A stretch of 64,000 bases of DNA from Saccoglossus kowalevskii (Eukaryota > Hemichordata > Enteropneusta > Harrimaniidae): assembly GCF_000003605.2 (NCBI RefSeq), contig NW_003151256.1, forward strand, positions 185,091 through 249,090, in the 5' to 3' direction. The notes under the pieces are model-generated. The model saw nothing but the letters and a program-made list of their open reading frames with translations, had not been told where the DNA came from and made no database searches. This document shows positions 50,633 through 63,919 of the stretch, piece after piece. The position numbers and the translations under genes were made by a program. How positions within the stretch are numbered: position 1 is the first letter of the stretch; the number at the start of each line of letters is the position of its first letter.

Positions 50633-53284
50633 AAGGTAAACTCTATATCAAGGTTACGCTACTGTAATCTCGTTCACAACCTGGGTAAGTACGCAATCTG
50701 TTTTATTATTAGTGTCGCCCTTACAAAGAGCACTAATCCTCTAGAAAACACACGTTAGTGAAATAAATCATTGTAGTAGTTCTCAACTTTTAATAGGTGT
50801 GCCAGCAAGATTTTTTAATATAAAGTAAACTATGATTTGCTTTCTATCGTCATCTTCACAGCGAACTAATAGTTCTGTCGCGGCGAGTTGCATAACACAC
50901 GCTCCTACTTCAAATATGTAAGTGATATTTCGCATTGGTGATTTCAACTACGGAGAGTTATCGTTTACGTTATGGTATCGTACTCTGCGATGACATGACA
51001 TTATACACACATCCGTAGAGAAACCGTGACGCTGTGCGAGTAGCGGAACTCATTCAGACGTCAATTGAAAGGCTGTTTCGACAACATTAACGAAGTGGTA
51101 AGGCATGACATAAAAGAACACTTTCATGTGAATGTATGAGTCAAATTGAGTTTCTCCGAAGATTATTTCCCGCTGCTTGAAGGCGTCTAACAGAATCCGA
51201 AATCAATTATTTGACATTGTAGATATTTGTAAACCACTCTGACAAACACATTTCCACTTGTACAAACTAAGTTAATCGAAGATGCTGAAAAGAGGGCGTT
51301 GCCATAGCGATCAAACAACTCTCAGTTTTAAAAAAAGAAGTGCTATGTAGTCTATAGTAAGTGAGTAAGAGGTAATTATCAGTGCAATGACATGGGCACT
51401 CAGTCAGGTTCAAGTTGTTTTATTTTACAGGCGATTTGTGTTTGTGATTTTTATATTCCTTAGTTATGTGGTACAAAGTGTTGCGGGGGTGGTTGAGTTC
51501 TGCAAAATAACAATTTTAATCGAAACAAAAAAAAAGCATAGCATTTTTAGTAATCTATATTTGTAACAATATTGAATGAATTTAGTGCAGCGCCATATTG
51601 GATTCAGAGAGAATCAATCTTCGTCGCTTGCAATGGGGTGTATAGAAAGTTTGACACAATGCCGGAAATAATGCGTGATATTGCTATTTGTTTATATTTT
51701 GAGCGAGTAGTGCGAATAAAATTGTTAAAACTGAGTCACACATTATCTCCGATATTAGCCGCGAAAGGCCTCTTTGTCATGTGTGTGACTGTATCAATAA
51801 GAAAACTGGCAATGAGTCAATGACAGCAGTGGAAAGCATGGTGCACGTAATTGTTTTAGTTGTGGAATATAAGCTAATGTAGAAATTTGCTATACCGAAT
51901 TACTCAAAATAGATCTTGAATTAGTGAATGTTAAATGTTCTCTGGTTTCTGGCAAAGTACCGAGTACATTTCAATCTCAAATTAGTTTCGATGTGAATAT
52001 AGATCGTTATCAAGTGCTACAAAATGATAAAAACTTATCAGTATCGCACTGGAAATTCAATTCAACTATTAGTGGATATGTAGAAATAACATACCATACT
52101 CGATATCAAAAACCTTATTCATAACAATCTGGAACTTCAAGTTAAGTTTTGTACGGTGTTAGACATAATAATCACTCGGACAAAAAAGACCATGTGACCG
52201 TCCGTCACGTTCATAAAACGTTCATTTCAAATGTTGCCAGCAGGATTTTTCTTTTTTGTAAAATTTAAAAGAGTTGTTTTCCTACTTTCGCACGTACAAC
52301 GCACACATTATCGGTATACGTTCTTTACACAGAGTTGTTAATTGAATAACATACATGCTCCAAAGTACTAATTTGTTTATACATATATAGTCACTAAACA
52401 CACAAGATGCACATGACATTGTTTATATTGATTCGTTAGTATATTTAAACATATGAATATTTTGATGATGTGTTGATTACTAATATGTTTCCTTTTTTCT
52501 TGACAACCTCTTGTTTCACGTCATATTCTATATATATTCTATATAGTCAAAGGTGTTTTTTCTCTCAAATAATGCCATGTGTTTGTGGTTTCAGTACCTG
52601 TACAATTTATCAACATTCAATGGAGTGTTGAAATAACTGAAAATATGATTTCGAGCCTCAAAAGCATACTATACAAAACTATTGGTTCACACGGTTAGGA
52701 TAATCTATTTTGTAGGTTTTCTGTTTAACATAAATTCATGGAGTGTCGTCTAGAAAGCACAACCTGTCGATACAAATTCTTCACATACCTCTCTTTGCCT
52801 TTTTTAAAATGCTACAAAAAAAGTACGCCGTAACAGGGCTGAATTGCAGACTACGCATTAAATTAGAACATTTAAAATGTAAAAAAGTGTTTTGATGGTA
52901 GGAAATAAAAAAATGAAATATAAATTTGATTACCTCACATGTTATTAAGTTTAACGTCATTTAACATAAATCATTTAAATTTCCAGTAATATTTATTATC
53001 CATGCATTTCCCGCATTCCAAATTGATCGATGTTTTCGATAATGTAGATTTTAGAAATTGACGTCACAAAAGCCGCTGTTATAACACATGAGTTATTCTG
53101 GGAATATTTTTTAAAAACTACGTCATGTTACATGTCACCAACAATTTGATTTCACTCAACTTTCCACTGCCAACAGTTATGTTTACTCATTATCATCAAT
53201 GAGAATAATCGATATGTATTCATCTTAACTATATATTGGTAGTTGTGAGTCATTTAATGCAATTACAAACAAACGAAAATATAT

Positions 53285-53350
53285 ACATTACAGCAATAAA
53301 AATAGGATTGGAACTCGTGATCGAGGCAGACGTGCTCCTCATCACGCCAC
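53285..53350 (-). repeat. tRNA-derived SINE-like head
   Basis: On the minus strand, TGGCGTGATGAGG (A-box-like) and GAGTTCCAATCC (B-box-like) lie in tRNA-like order, with GTCTGCCTCGATCAC between them. No paired acceptor stem is seen. Confidence 0.4.
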
Positions 53351-55091
53351 AGACATCGTCCTGAAAAGAAGAAATTCCAAATGGCATATAATTAGCAAGG
53401 TCACACAGTGACTAGTTGTTAATTCACAAGCCGAATCTCACAGGTATACAAAAACGTATAGTATATAATGATATGATATTCTTTGTCTAATTCTAACCTT
53501 GTACAGTTAAGTTTATCCTTTGGGCAATTATGTCCACCAGCAAAGACAATAAAATAATTATTTTGATTCATCAATTGTAATTATTACATGCAAGACAAAA
53601 ACACGTTGCAATGTCACTATCGGTTAGTTGCTACACAGATATGATAAATATGTCATTATTTTCTCATTTTGCAGCCATCTCAAAAGTTTATTAATACCGT
53701 CGGTTGTGCCATATCCTGTACTTTCTTTGCTTTGATTGGGTATTCTCTGTAGATTTTGATTTTATAATATGGTTGCCATTATATAATTAGACTGTTTGTA
53801 TCGAAACTTTGGATGCAAACGAATCGTTGCTTTCAATTCTTCGATCATTGTATGAATTATTTATCTCATAATTTTCTGTATTTTTAGCTATATCGATCGC
53901 AAACTATGAGTCAATTATAGGTAATAATAATATATCAATAGTTTTGTTTGCGTGTTTTCCTGGCAATTGTCGTTGTTTGTGATGAGCGACTTGTCAATAT
54001 ATTGGGCCATATTTTAATTCTGATTGAAAGACTGCTTCTTGTCTGAAATGCGCATCGTGGTTCAACTTCTGATTGACTACATTCCATTGAATATCATGTG
54101 AATTTCTGGCCCATGATGCACCATAAGATAATAATACATATGTGATTAATCTGTGCAGGAAATCCAAAGAAATAGAAACACTGTTTGACTGTCGAAATAA
54201 AAAAAATAAGTAGAACTTTCAAAATCAATAATTTGTCTCTGTCAATTCAGACTAGTAGACGTCAATAAAAAGAACATGTCAGCTTTAATTAAAAATCGAC
54301 ACAAAAACGCAGGATACAAATTGTAAGATTGGTAACAACATCTGCCAATCAAAATGATCAATATGACGTCATAAATGAAACAGATACCCACTTAGCAGTT
54401 TGGATGTTCTCATTTCACGCACGTGCCACGTCATTGGTTGTACTTTGAAGAGTGATCGTGACGTCGATTGCTTTTATGAAAAGGCAAATAAAAAAAAAAT
54501 CATAAAGTAGGAATAGGATTTCACTATTGATGTATAAGACACAAAGATAAAAACAAACCACTGGCGTTTGTCAAGGAGACCAGTGAGAGGAGATTAAAGG
54601 ATAATGCATGGCTTGTGGGCAATTGGTTTGACCTAATCAATTTCACTGTGATTTTACGCATTAACAGCAGTTTGACCACACGTGGTCGATCTCGTCCCAC
54701 ATTTCCTAAGTAAGCACAAATAAACAAAAATCGGAACCTTGGTGATGCTAAATTAACAGTTTTAATCAGTGCATACTGGTACACCGATTTTTTAGAATTA
54801 TGTAATCAATGCAAAATAAAAATTCAAAGGGTTTTAACATGAAATATTAATAACTTATATCTTTAACATAACTAGCTTCTATACTTGTAACTACTTTTTC
54901 TAACAATCATGTACACCTTTATTTCAGTATGAGTGAGCGAGGCAGTGTGTATGTTTTTTTTAAATGTAGTATTAAAAAATCAATATTATAGACCAGTTCG
55001 TCTATGTTGGTAGGTATATATCGATGCAGTTATATGTAAATTTTTAACTTTGTGGGTTAATATGATTAATTAGATTCCATATATTATGAGG

Positions 55092-55214
55092 ATATTACGA
55101 AGATACCTCAAAGTATGCATGAGGACAGTACAGCGAGAGTATCGACCGACGCGCAGCGGAGGTCGATGCGACGGCGTACTGTCTGAGTGCATACTGTGAG
55201 GTAGCCTCGTAATA
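55092..55214. mobile_element. GC-cored foldback element, almost fully palindromic
   Basis: The left arm (TATTACGAAGATACCTCAAA...) and right arm pair over about 39 bp with about six mismatches. An inner stem ATCGACC/GGTCGAT closes on a GC-rich core (GACGCGCAGCGGA) that is sharply unlike the AT-rich surroundings. A single arm of the same family occurs at 9972-10010. Confidence 0.6.
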
Positions 55215-57674
55215 AACTTATTATTATAAATCTGTGTAGGTCAGTGCGTATTCATGGATATTATGGTTTGCATATATACCATAACTCGCTGTATAGGTCA
55301 AGGCTCTTATTTTATTTTTGGTAAATGAGATCAAAGATGACCTCTAAATTACGGGAATGTTGAATTAAATTAAGGTCTTGACATTCAGCCATGATGCCAA
55401 TAGTTCAATCGCATTACATTTACCAATCACTGAAATTACTTCTCAGGAGGAACGCTTGAAATTTCATCTCACGAAGTCGGTCTGTGCGCACATAGCGGCC
55501 GAGTAGTCCCCCATATGCTTGACACAATGCCCTTAGGTTCTGATTCTTGTTTAGATCAACTGTTTATCTTCGTGCAAATACAAACTCTTTTGGGTAACAC
55601 TGAGTGACACAATTACCCTGCACAATATACACGTTTTTTCTAAAGTCTATTAATTTTGGTGGATGAGTGGAATTGTGGTAGTTTCAGATATCAGCTGAAA
55701 TGTACCAAAATGAGTTATAAAGGCACACTTTTCAATTTTCTAATAACCATTTCTAATTTTCCCAAACTCAACTTGCATGTGTTTCACCCAAGTCAAGCGT
55801 TCATTTGTGTAATGCCACTGATTGAATTTACTTCTCAAATCGAACATATTTATATATTTCTTACTTGTTTATAAAGTCTAAAATATCAAATTCATTAAAT
55901 GGATATTACTACACTTGTTTAATAACTCTGATATTCTATGATTACTCATAAGTAATCCTCAACGCAAACCATGCTCATCCAGGATATGTCGACTTGCAAT
56001 GTGAATGTTCAACATTCTTCTTCAGTATTTAAGTTGGTTAAAAGTTCTCCTATCACCAAGGCAGCAATTCATAGTGCTGTTTATTGTTAGCCATGTCTGA
56101 CTTTTTTCATTTACATCTGATAAAAAGGAAAACCCGGATATTGAGAATAAATTTGCAACCAATACCATAACTATTGAATCGAGTAAATTACTCAACAACG
56201 CCATACCAAAACAGTAGGTTTATATCTATAAACTCACAATTTCGAGGGAGTGTTTCGGACTTATACCACGAAAAAAAAGTTGAATGATTCAACAAATCGG
56301 TATATTATTAGACAATTAAATATGTTTACATGGTGATATAAGGTACTAAAACAAAAAAAATAATAAACCTGTCATTTTGTTTTGAAAAATACGTATTTCG
56401 CTGAAAATCTTTTTACTGACTTTGAAACAATAAAACGTAAGTTAGACATTGCTGAAAATGATATATATTAAATTTTGGATTTATTTAAAGGTATACAAAA
56501 AATAGAGCTGTGTTCACACATTCTTAATCCTTGGCTGTGTTTTTGGTATTTTTGACCAAATCGACACTTTTATTGTGGTATCAAATATTATACCATCAAT
56601 ATTTTCAATCATGAACATATAGCAACCATACAAAAATAGAAGGGGAGTATGTAGTTTAGAATCAGCCTTTTTTGAGCAAAATATATCCGTTATTGTCGTC
56701 CGTCGCATTATCTTAATTTGTGTATGTGACGTGTATTTTGCTCATTTGTTGGTGTAACATGGTGGATGACGTAAATTGCCAAAACCACTGCTGTTATGTA
56801 TGTATGTTGATAATAGCAGGAGGCCGAGCGTCCAAAATTGATTATTGATTTAAAACCGAATATGAATAATCTTTACACAGTTAAATTCCTAATAATACCG
56901 ATTCGTTAATTTTCTCGCAAAAGATTGACAATGTTCTCCATAGGAGTTTTGCGTTACAAAGTGACGCCGAGAGCGACCATGTATGGGCATGATATTGTCT
57001 CGTGTTTGACAGAAGACGATCTGTCATAGTAGAGTCACGCACACATCAATACTCCGGTCCACTGCATGTGATCTCGCTTCTCTCCAGTCAAGCCAGGCAG
57101 AAAATTGCCGATCGCTTGACGTCCTCTAAAAGCATTTGCTTCTGCAATTTCCGAAAAAATTGTTGTAATTTTCCATTTTCACTTGAAGGCTGCCTTTAAT
57201 AAACGCGGTAAAAAATGAGTTGTTACCTAGGTTACGAGTCTTTGTTGTAATAACTTTGATTGTTGCTAAGAGACTACCTTCTCATTAGTTAGAGAACCCT
57301 TCTCCTAATCCGTATTCTTGTTGAACTAAGGATTCGGGACTTTATCTAGTCATGTATTCTCCTAACGATTATAAGATAGTTCAGCTGAATCATCATGGTT
57401 CGATAGCATCGCTGAAGTGTACTACACATAAAGATTCTATGATAGTTACGTTCGTTGACGTCACTGTGACGTTTGGTGTCTTTCTTCTGTATCTTAGATT
57501 ATCAGCGTCCAGGTTCCTTTTCTAAGTGCTCGCTTGCGAGCGAGTTTAAAGAACCAGATATTTGTCAGAACGTTTCAGCTGTTCGGGAAATAGAGCTGAG
57601 TCAACTAACTAAAATAACTGACTGAGGATTGAAGCTGCTTGAATTAAAATGTGAATGGCGCAATTTGTGGTGTA

Positions 57675-57745
57675 TCATATAAGAACTCAGACAAATTATT
57701 ATAATTCGAACTCACGACCACGGCAAAGCACCCTGTCACTGTAAA
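57675..57745 (-). repeat. tRNA-derived SINE-like head
   Basis: The minus strand shows GTGACAGGGTGCTTTGCCGT then GTCGTGAGTTCGAATT, a good B box (GAGTTCGAATT) after an anticodon-arm-like segment, followed by ATAATAAT. Confidence 0.4.
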
Positions 57746-58994
57746 TACTGTCAAACAATCATTAACATACAGCAACAAACATAGTCATAGACAAAAAATA
57801 AGATTATGAAATAACGAAATGACAGTTGAAAATCGCTACGTTACGTACGTTCGCATTCCCGGAATCCATATGCATTTTGTTGTAAATAGTTTCCAACTTG
57901 GTCTAAAACACGTGTTCGAATATTGTATTTATATGTTTACTCATACAGTATACGTCGCCTGGTATCGAATCCATTCAACGTGATTACTACGGCGCTTTGA
58001 GAGCGGTATGGTAAAATTCGCGGAATTCAAAGCTTTTGCGTCCATTGCTCTGTAAAAACGAGTATTGAACAACCTCGTATGAACGTATTTTCTATCCTGG
58101 AATAATATGCTCTAAGATTTACGTTTTACTGTGTTAATGTTCGAGTGAATCAGAAAAATGTGTAATGAAAGCAAGACAAAACAAATAAACAGATATTGAT
58201 GTTCGTAGTTTTAACACACTGTAAAATCTCGTACAGTGCCCGTACTCACAGTCGAACTAAAACATGAACACCGCCAGGTCCAAACCACGTACATACCGGT
58301 GACGTCACATGTTTGATAGGCGCAACGGAGCGGTAAAACGCAATCTCGTCGAATCATCATTCGAATGTCACAGGTTAGGTCAAATTGGTTCCAACTTGTC
58401 ACATTTCAGGCATTAACTTTTAAACTCTATTTCTCATAACACACTGCCATAAAATAAAAAAATATATTACTCCTGACGTGTTTCGTGGAATATTTAAAGA
58501 TGTGAGTGACCTAACATGTATAAGACAATTTCATGTTGGCACGTGACAGTTGAATTAGGTAATATTCCCTCCCACTAAACGATATACCACTATTCATGGC
58601 GTATGGATTACAATTACAAGGGGTATATCCGCTATATAGTTATAAAACTACACAGGACAATCTGTAACGAGCAGCAGGTAAATTCTAATGTGCCATAGTT
58701 CGTAATGTGTTCGTTTTCAAATTGTTTTTGCGGAGACTGGAATAGATACCATAATAATACGTACTGTATTAAATATCAAGCTAGTTATGACAACAACAGA
58801 TTAAATTCGTTTTGCTAATTTGTTTTCGTTTTGACAGCATAAAACTAAATTTTACCCAATTCTAATTTATACTGATTTAGTTTTTTTCTATTCATATTAT
58901 GTTACGTAACGTAACTTTGCAGAACATAACCGGTATAAGTAGTACCTTACGGTACATTATTTACCAATTCAAAATAATGTATTCATGTCACTGG

Positions 58995-59070
58995 CACCAG
59001 TAATATATTATGATTGTAGTGTGTGCCTCATATCAGGGAGGTTGCGGGCTCGACCTCATCAGCCCGACTG
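58995..59070 (+). repeat. tRNA-like SINE remnant
   Basis: GGTTGCGGGCTCGACCTC resembles a tRNA T-arm and B box, preceded by TGTAGTGTGTGCCTCA. Weak. Confidence 0.25.
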
Positions 59071-59759
59071 ATCAATCAACAGTATAAATCTACATACATT
59101 TTATAGCACACGATTGAACCGTCAATCCTGTGTACTATTCCTGTCATCACTAAACGCTAATAAACCAGTGTAGCCTTCATAGGCGTCAGGGCTTCCAAAT
59201 CTGTAATGGGCTATTTTTTTTACAAATAGTTGAACATATCTAGACAATATACATAAATATGTGCTAAAACTACCTTGTTTTTATAGTAGTCTCAGAAGAA
59301 ACTTAACAATTATAATTACGCCTTTATTTACTAATGATTCCCCAGAAGTTATTTTATAATTGGAAGAAGACAAACCAATTCCCGCTGGGCGTATAAATCA
59401 TTCACATTTCAACCATTAATGAGCTGTGAGCATATTCCAATTATAATACATTTTTTAAAGTGGTGTATATTTCATGTCTTATTACACAATTCTAACTTAT
59501 ACAGTCTCAGATGAAGGCCGCGTTATATCCCTCGGCGATATCACGACGAATCCATTTCGAGTGGCAATACGAAACATCTTGTACGCAAAGTAGTATGTAA
59601 CTCATCTTTGTGTTTTTTTCGACGCTGAGGGCGGTGTGCTAATAGTGGATTTTAAAATAGAAGAGGGCGTTTGTGTTACGATATCATATAATGAGGTAAA
59701 ATGTCGTCAGTAAAAAAATCTTCATATGCATATGTGCCAACCAAGTCTGTTTACAAATA

Positions 59760-59945
59760 CCTCGTTACACAGCTAGTGAATGAATCTCGGCCAGTGGAAT
59801 TGGCCTTCCCATTGAGTCTGTGGCACACTCACCCAGGGTAGGGGTCGACTCTTTGGATGTTCAGCCTAAGGTAGGATTTGAACTTTGGTCTACCGATCAT
59901 GAGTCTTATGCGACAACCACTATACTACCAGTGACCGGTAGACTG
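59760..59945 (-). mobile_element. tRNA-derived SINE (Met-like head)
   Basis: The minus strand reads ACTGGTAGTATAGTGGTTGT (A box), then GACTCATGATC (anticodon arm with CAT) and AGTTCAAATCC (B box) in correct order and spacing. A roughly 110-bp unrelated body follows (TGGGTGAGTGTGCCACAGAC and on). The acceptor and T stems do not pair well, so it is a SINE and not a working tRNA gene. Confidence 0.55.
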
Positions 59946-60059
59946 AATTCTTAAGTATACCATTGGCTGAGGTGAAGAGATGGTTTAGTATAATACAGAG
60001 ACAAATAAGTTTATTGTTACTGTTTTGACTTTGTTTGATTAAGTTTTTTTTCTCCGCGT

Positions 60060-60420
60060 AATTGACAAAAATGCTTCAAGTGGTTTATTTTCTTTCGTCT
60101 CTTTTTGTTAATTTAAGACTTTGAGTCTATTCAAAAACAGTACTATGTATTTGTATATCACTTATTAATATTATTATTTACTGTTTATTTCGTTCATTCT
60201 TTTCAAAGGGTCATGGACTAGACTAGTTCTTGGGAACTAGTTCTGTGATCCTCACTATAAGCAATTTATTTAAATATCAAAAAATATATATATTTAAAAT
60301 TCAAATTATACACTTATTTACTTAATTTTATTTACTCATTTGTTTACATGTCAAATTCATTTGTATATTTTTATCTGTGTATATGTTTTATAGTGAAATT
60401 AAACTTCATCTTCATTTGTA
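60060..60420 (+). mobile_element. LINE-like 3' untranslated end
   Basis: A stable stem ACTAGTTC-TTGG-GAACTAGT (60222-60241) inside GGGTCATGG...TGTGATCCTC is followed by an AT-rich run and the tail AAATTAAACTTCATCTTCAT. The layout matches CR1/L2-type LINE 3' ends, where a stem-loop precedes a short repeated tail. Confidence 0.4.
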
Positions 60421-60814
60421 AATATTTTCGATTTGTAACCTTATAGTGCCAATGTACAGCGCGCGTAAAATACGTTTTCCAAGCATCAACTACAATAAGT
60501 CGAGAAAAGACACGATAACGTCATTCACTTAGTTCAAATCATAACAGCGTTGTCTCTCCCCTACAAAGTGTTAGATGGCTATATTCCTGTCATAATGGGA
60601 TAGCCCTGCACTGCATCGACCGTACATTTAAGTCGCATACTACATTGAATGAATTATGTTTCTTGTGCGCAGGCGATCTATTTGGGTCTATGACAAATTC
60701 ACCCCCGATCAGTTTCAAGTTTTTTTGAATTCAAGTTTCTGTAATCTTGTATCGGGATTTCCTCCCGGATATGACATATACCCAATATGTTGTAAGTAAG
60801 GAGTTCCAGCATTA

Positions 60815-61033
60815 TTACACTTCCTTCCTCAATAAATAGAAAATTAATACACAAATAGGGACCAGTGGTAAAGCTGTAAGCGCAGTAACTTTATTATAAA
60901 TTTCGTCACAATCTGCAAATGTATTCATAACACACCCGTACACATCAGCAGTAATCAGTAGTCTCAACGAATTCAGTGACGAAAGAGTGAGTTGGAAACT
61001 TTCAAAAAATGAGTGAAAATGTATTGTGCACAC
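60815..61033 (-). pseudogene. Unrecognised membrane-segment reading frame, possibly broken
   Basis: The minus-strand frame ends DEIYNKVTALTALPLVPICV then LIFYLLRKEV-stop, a convincing hydrophobic segment closed by basic residues. A diverged second copy of its YNKV region lies at 61099-61151 and is interrupted by a stop. I do not recognise the family. It may be a gene fragment, a lone exon or part of a repeat. Confidence 0.25.
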
Positions 61034-61139
61034 CTAAACTTAGAGTTTGCGTGAATGCATCTAATTAACAGAATTAACCATTTTCAAGAAATAGAAAACG
61101 ATCCGGTGGTTAAACCGTGAATTCAATAACCTTATTATA

Positions 61140-62210
61140 ATCTTCGCCAAAAGAAAAACCGCCAGAACCTATCATCGCTTTCAATGGCTCAATGCGGGAC
61201 GGCCTTATACACAATCAGTGGAAATAGAAACAAAGTTACGCCCATCTATAAAAAAAAGGCGAAGAAAAGAACGCATCGAACTACAGGCCTATCACAGTAA
61301 TTAAGTAAGGTTTTCAAAAGTTTATTTATAAGCTGCTTTATGCATATCTAGCAAGAATAGACTTTCTAAATGATTCTCAACCCGGTTTCAGATCTTCTCA
61401 CTCTACGAACACTGTATTATGTGATGGCACTGCGTATGTTTTACAGTATATGATTAATGATATTTAACAAGTGTTTTGTTCGTAGATCTAAAGAAGGTGT
61501 TTGATAGAAATATACAGGCTTAGTGAAATAGAGAGTTAAAGATAGTGCGTACGCATGGTTTAGTGATTATATTACTAGTCGCCAACAGTCATATTGTATT
61601 AATGGCATAGTAATTCACCCACTAATTGTAGCCTATAGTCTGACTCAAGGATCTACACTAATTCCATTGTTATTTATGATTTATATTAATAAACTTCTTA
61701 CAAAATTGTTATTTATGCACATAATTTTATTTTTCGCTTCCAAAATCATCCATAGGGTCGAACTATTAGTTCCGAGCAGAATCATATTCAAGATCGGCTG
61801 GATCTGAATAGGCTAACTTTTAATGTAAAAAATAACTCGCTCATCTAAGGCCGCTCAAGCAGTTGTAGTTTAACGCGTACATAACCATCACACACGTATG
61901 AGTGTGTTTCTATCTCCACGGCATAAAATCATTCAGATAAACGTACGTTTCGCTTTCCTGCACAGTTGTAAAAGCTAGTTCAAATTTGACTGAATTTTAG
62001 AGTCTTTACTTCAATTCCTTAGTGTTTTGTTTATGTTACTATATCTTTTCGCTGTTGTAAGTCCATGTATAATTATATTTCGTAATTATTTATAGTTACG
62101 TTGTATGTTTTTGTATTAGTATTTTTGTATATTTTTGGTATATGTTTTTATATAACAGGGCCCTTGTGGAAATCAGATCTAGTTCTTTCAAGGCTATCCT
62201 GTTTTGATTG
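61140..62210 (+). pseudogene. Degenerate CR1/L2-like LINE reverse transcriptase and 3' end
   Basis: With frameshifts and stops, the plus strand still reads in RT order: NQWK (61219), VTPIYKK (61237), NYRPI-like (61280), FLNDSQPGFRSSHSTNT (61365-61413), a DLKKAFD remnant (61485), AWFSDYITSRQQ-like (61556), the GVPQGS..GPLLF..YIN block (61640-61692) and LNRLTFNVK (61805-61830). AGGGCCCTTG...TCAAGGCTATCCTG (62156-62201) then resembles the 3' stem of L2-type elements. It is 5' truncated and dead. Confidence 0.7.
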
Positions 62211-63802
62211 ATATTTTTTTCCAAACAAATAGACAAAAAGTCAACAGTGATTTCGTCCAAGGAAATATTACTTCAAATTAAAGAACACTGAACCAAATGA
62301 TAAATGTTGAACTAATTTACATGAAAAGTACACGATGCAGCCGTGGTGTGCAGTTCGAAGGTCAGTTAATATGTGTACCAATGGCTATTCTTGAAAGTAA
62401 ATATATTTAATAAAGATAGCTGATGAATTGGTGTCTTTGAATCGAGGTATGTGTACTAAAACAAACAATTATTATTCCAATGTCAAGTCAATAAGGATAT
62501 AAAAACTACAAAAATATAATTTATAATGAGAAAAATAGCTATGGCGAAGTGAGGGAAAGGAATGGCTGATGAAAATGTAGACACAATAACATTATTATGT
62601 TGTGTGCCTGGTCTAAATCATAGTAATTCTGTTGAGCTGAATTGTGTACGTAACTGTTCTAATTCATTCTGAATATCTAAAACTTACAATATTGGCCAAA
62701 CGATTGCCTTTACCACTGATTAAAGGGACTACACTGATGATTATACCGACACTCTGAGTGCTAAAATGCTAAACGTACAATGACAAAAGGGAAATTCTAT
62801 CACAATCTCAAAGGTGTGCATCGGAGCTGACATGGAACTATCAAGGATAATGGAACCCTATTATACTGCTGCATAAATGTTATTCATACAAACATGAAAT
62901 TCAGTGAAATGTGACGATTAAACTTATTGTTTCTTAACCAGTTTCTCCTGTATTATAGTGTACTTGCAAGTAACTGATATAACTGACCCTAACTCTTTCT
63001 TTATCGGGATTTTGGTCGAAGTATCCAGCTCTACCCACTGTCTAGCATATTTTTCAACTATAATAAGTTCATAATGATTTTAAAATGTGAATCCTGTTGA
63101 CATAATAAGGAATACTGTGGAATACTGTTTAGATCACCAATAATAATTAGACCGATAGGGGAATAAAAATTTAATAATTATTAGGGCAGCCACAAGCAAT
63201 TGCATTTTGGGAAAAACGTTTTCACTCCAATTACAGACAATGAATATGTCAACAGAATAGAAATGTTGCAAACAATAATGTTACTGGATATGTGTTATAA
63301 ATAGTTATGTTTGTTTTTTAGATAAACGTTTTCTCTGCTGTCCTGTTTCGTTGATGTAGTAGAAGGTTTTCAAGAAGTAAAATTCACTGTTTTAACCATG
63401 TTCTATGATACCCCCTGAAATTTTCATAGAATAATTCTATAAAAGATGACAAGTTCGTTTTGACACTTGTATATACATATACTTAAAATGCCAGCAAATG
63501 TAATTGCACAAATAACACACATTGAATGGAAAATCATACTTAGTTCTATTTATTATCCAAATTGATAATACACAACGATAGGTGTCTAAGAACACAATAT
63601 TACTGAAATGTTAAGACAAATAAAGGAGCACAAGAAAATCTATCGGCACATCAGAAACAAAAGTTTAAATGTAGTCCTCCACTAACCCCTGAAATGCAAA
63701 TAAATGACTAAATGTGAGCTTATTGTCTAACAGCAATAACATCAAACAAATAAACGTAAACCAGTGTCGCATACGACTTATTTACTACTTCCGTGTCACT
63801 GA

Positions 63803-63815
63803 GAATGTTCTAGAA
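63803..63815 (+). promoter_or_regulatory. Heat-shock element 1
   Basis: GAATGTTCTAGAA is a perfect three-unit nGAAnnTTCnnGAAn array, the binding site of trimeric heat-shock factor. It lies about 170 bp upstream of a TATA box at the window end. Confidence 0.7.
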
Positions 63816-63906
63816 CCGTACTGTGTCTAGGTGGAATAGTCTAGATTTTGTTTAGAAACTGGTTGAATAGGTAATAGAACACTGTAGGAGGCAATATAAG
63901 GTAATG

Positions 63907-63919
63907 GAACATTCTAGAA
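63907..63919 (+). promoter_or_regulatory. Heat-shock element 2
   Basis: GAACATTCTAGAA is a second perfect three-unit heat-shock element, 104 bases after the first and about 67 bp before the TATA box. A partial TTCnnGA pair follows at 63932. Confidence 0.7.

Larger units (their letters stand above)
50685..60059. other. Gene-poor stretch with SINE and foldback debris
   Basis: Apart from the repeats listed, no coding exon is supported. Five of the nine perfect TGACGTCA palindromes noted in the window fall in 53-58.4 kb or the 36-kb pair. The frames at 51572-51823 (+) and 58211-58402 (-) resemble nothing I know. Confidence 0.5.

Noticed and set aside
59760-59945. Working tRNA-Met gene
   Set aside because: A and B boxes are present, but acceptor and T stems do not pair and a long foreign body follows; a SINE fits better.
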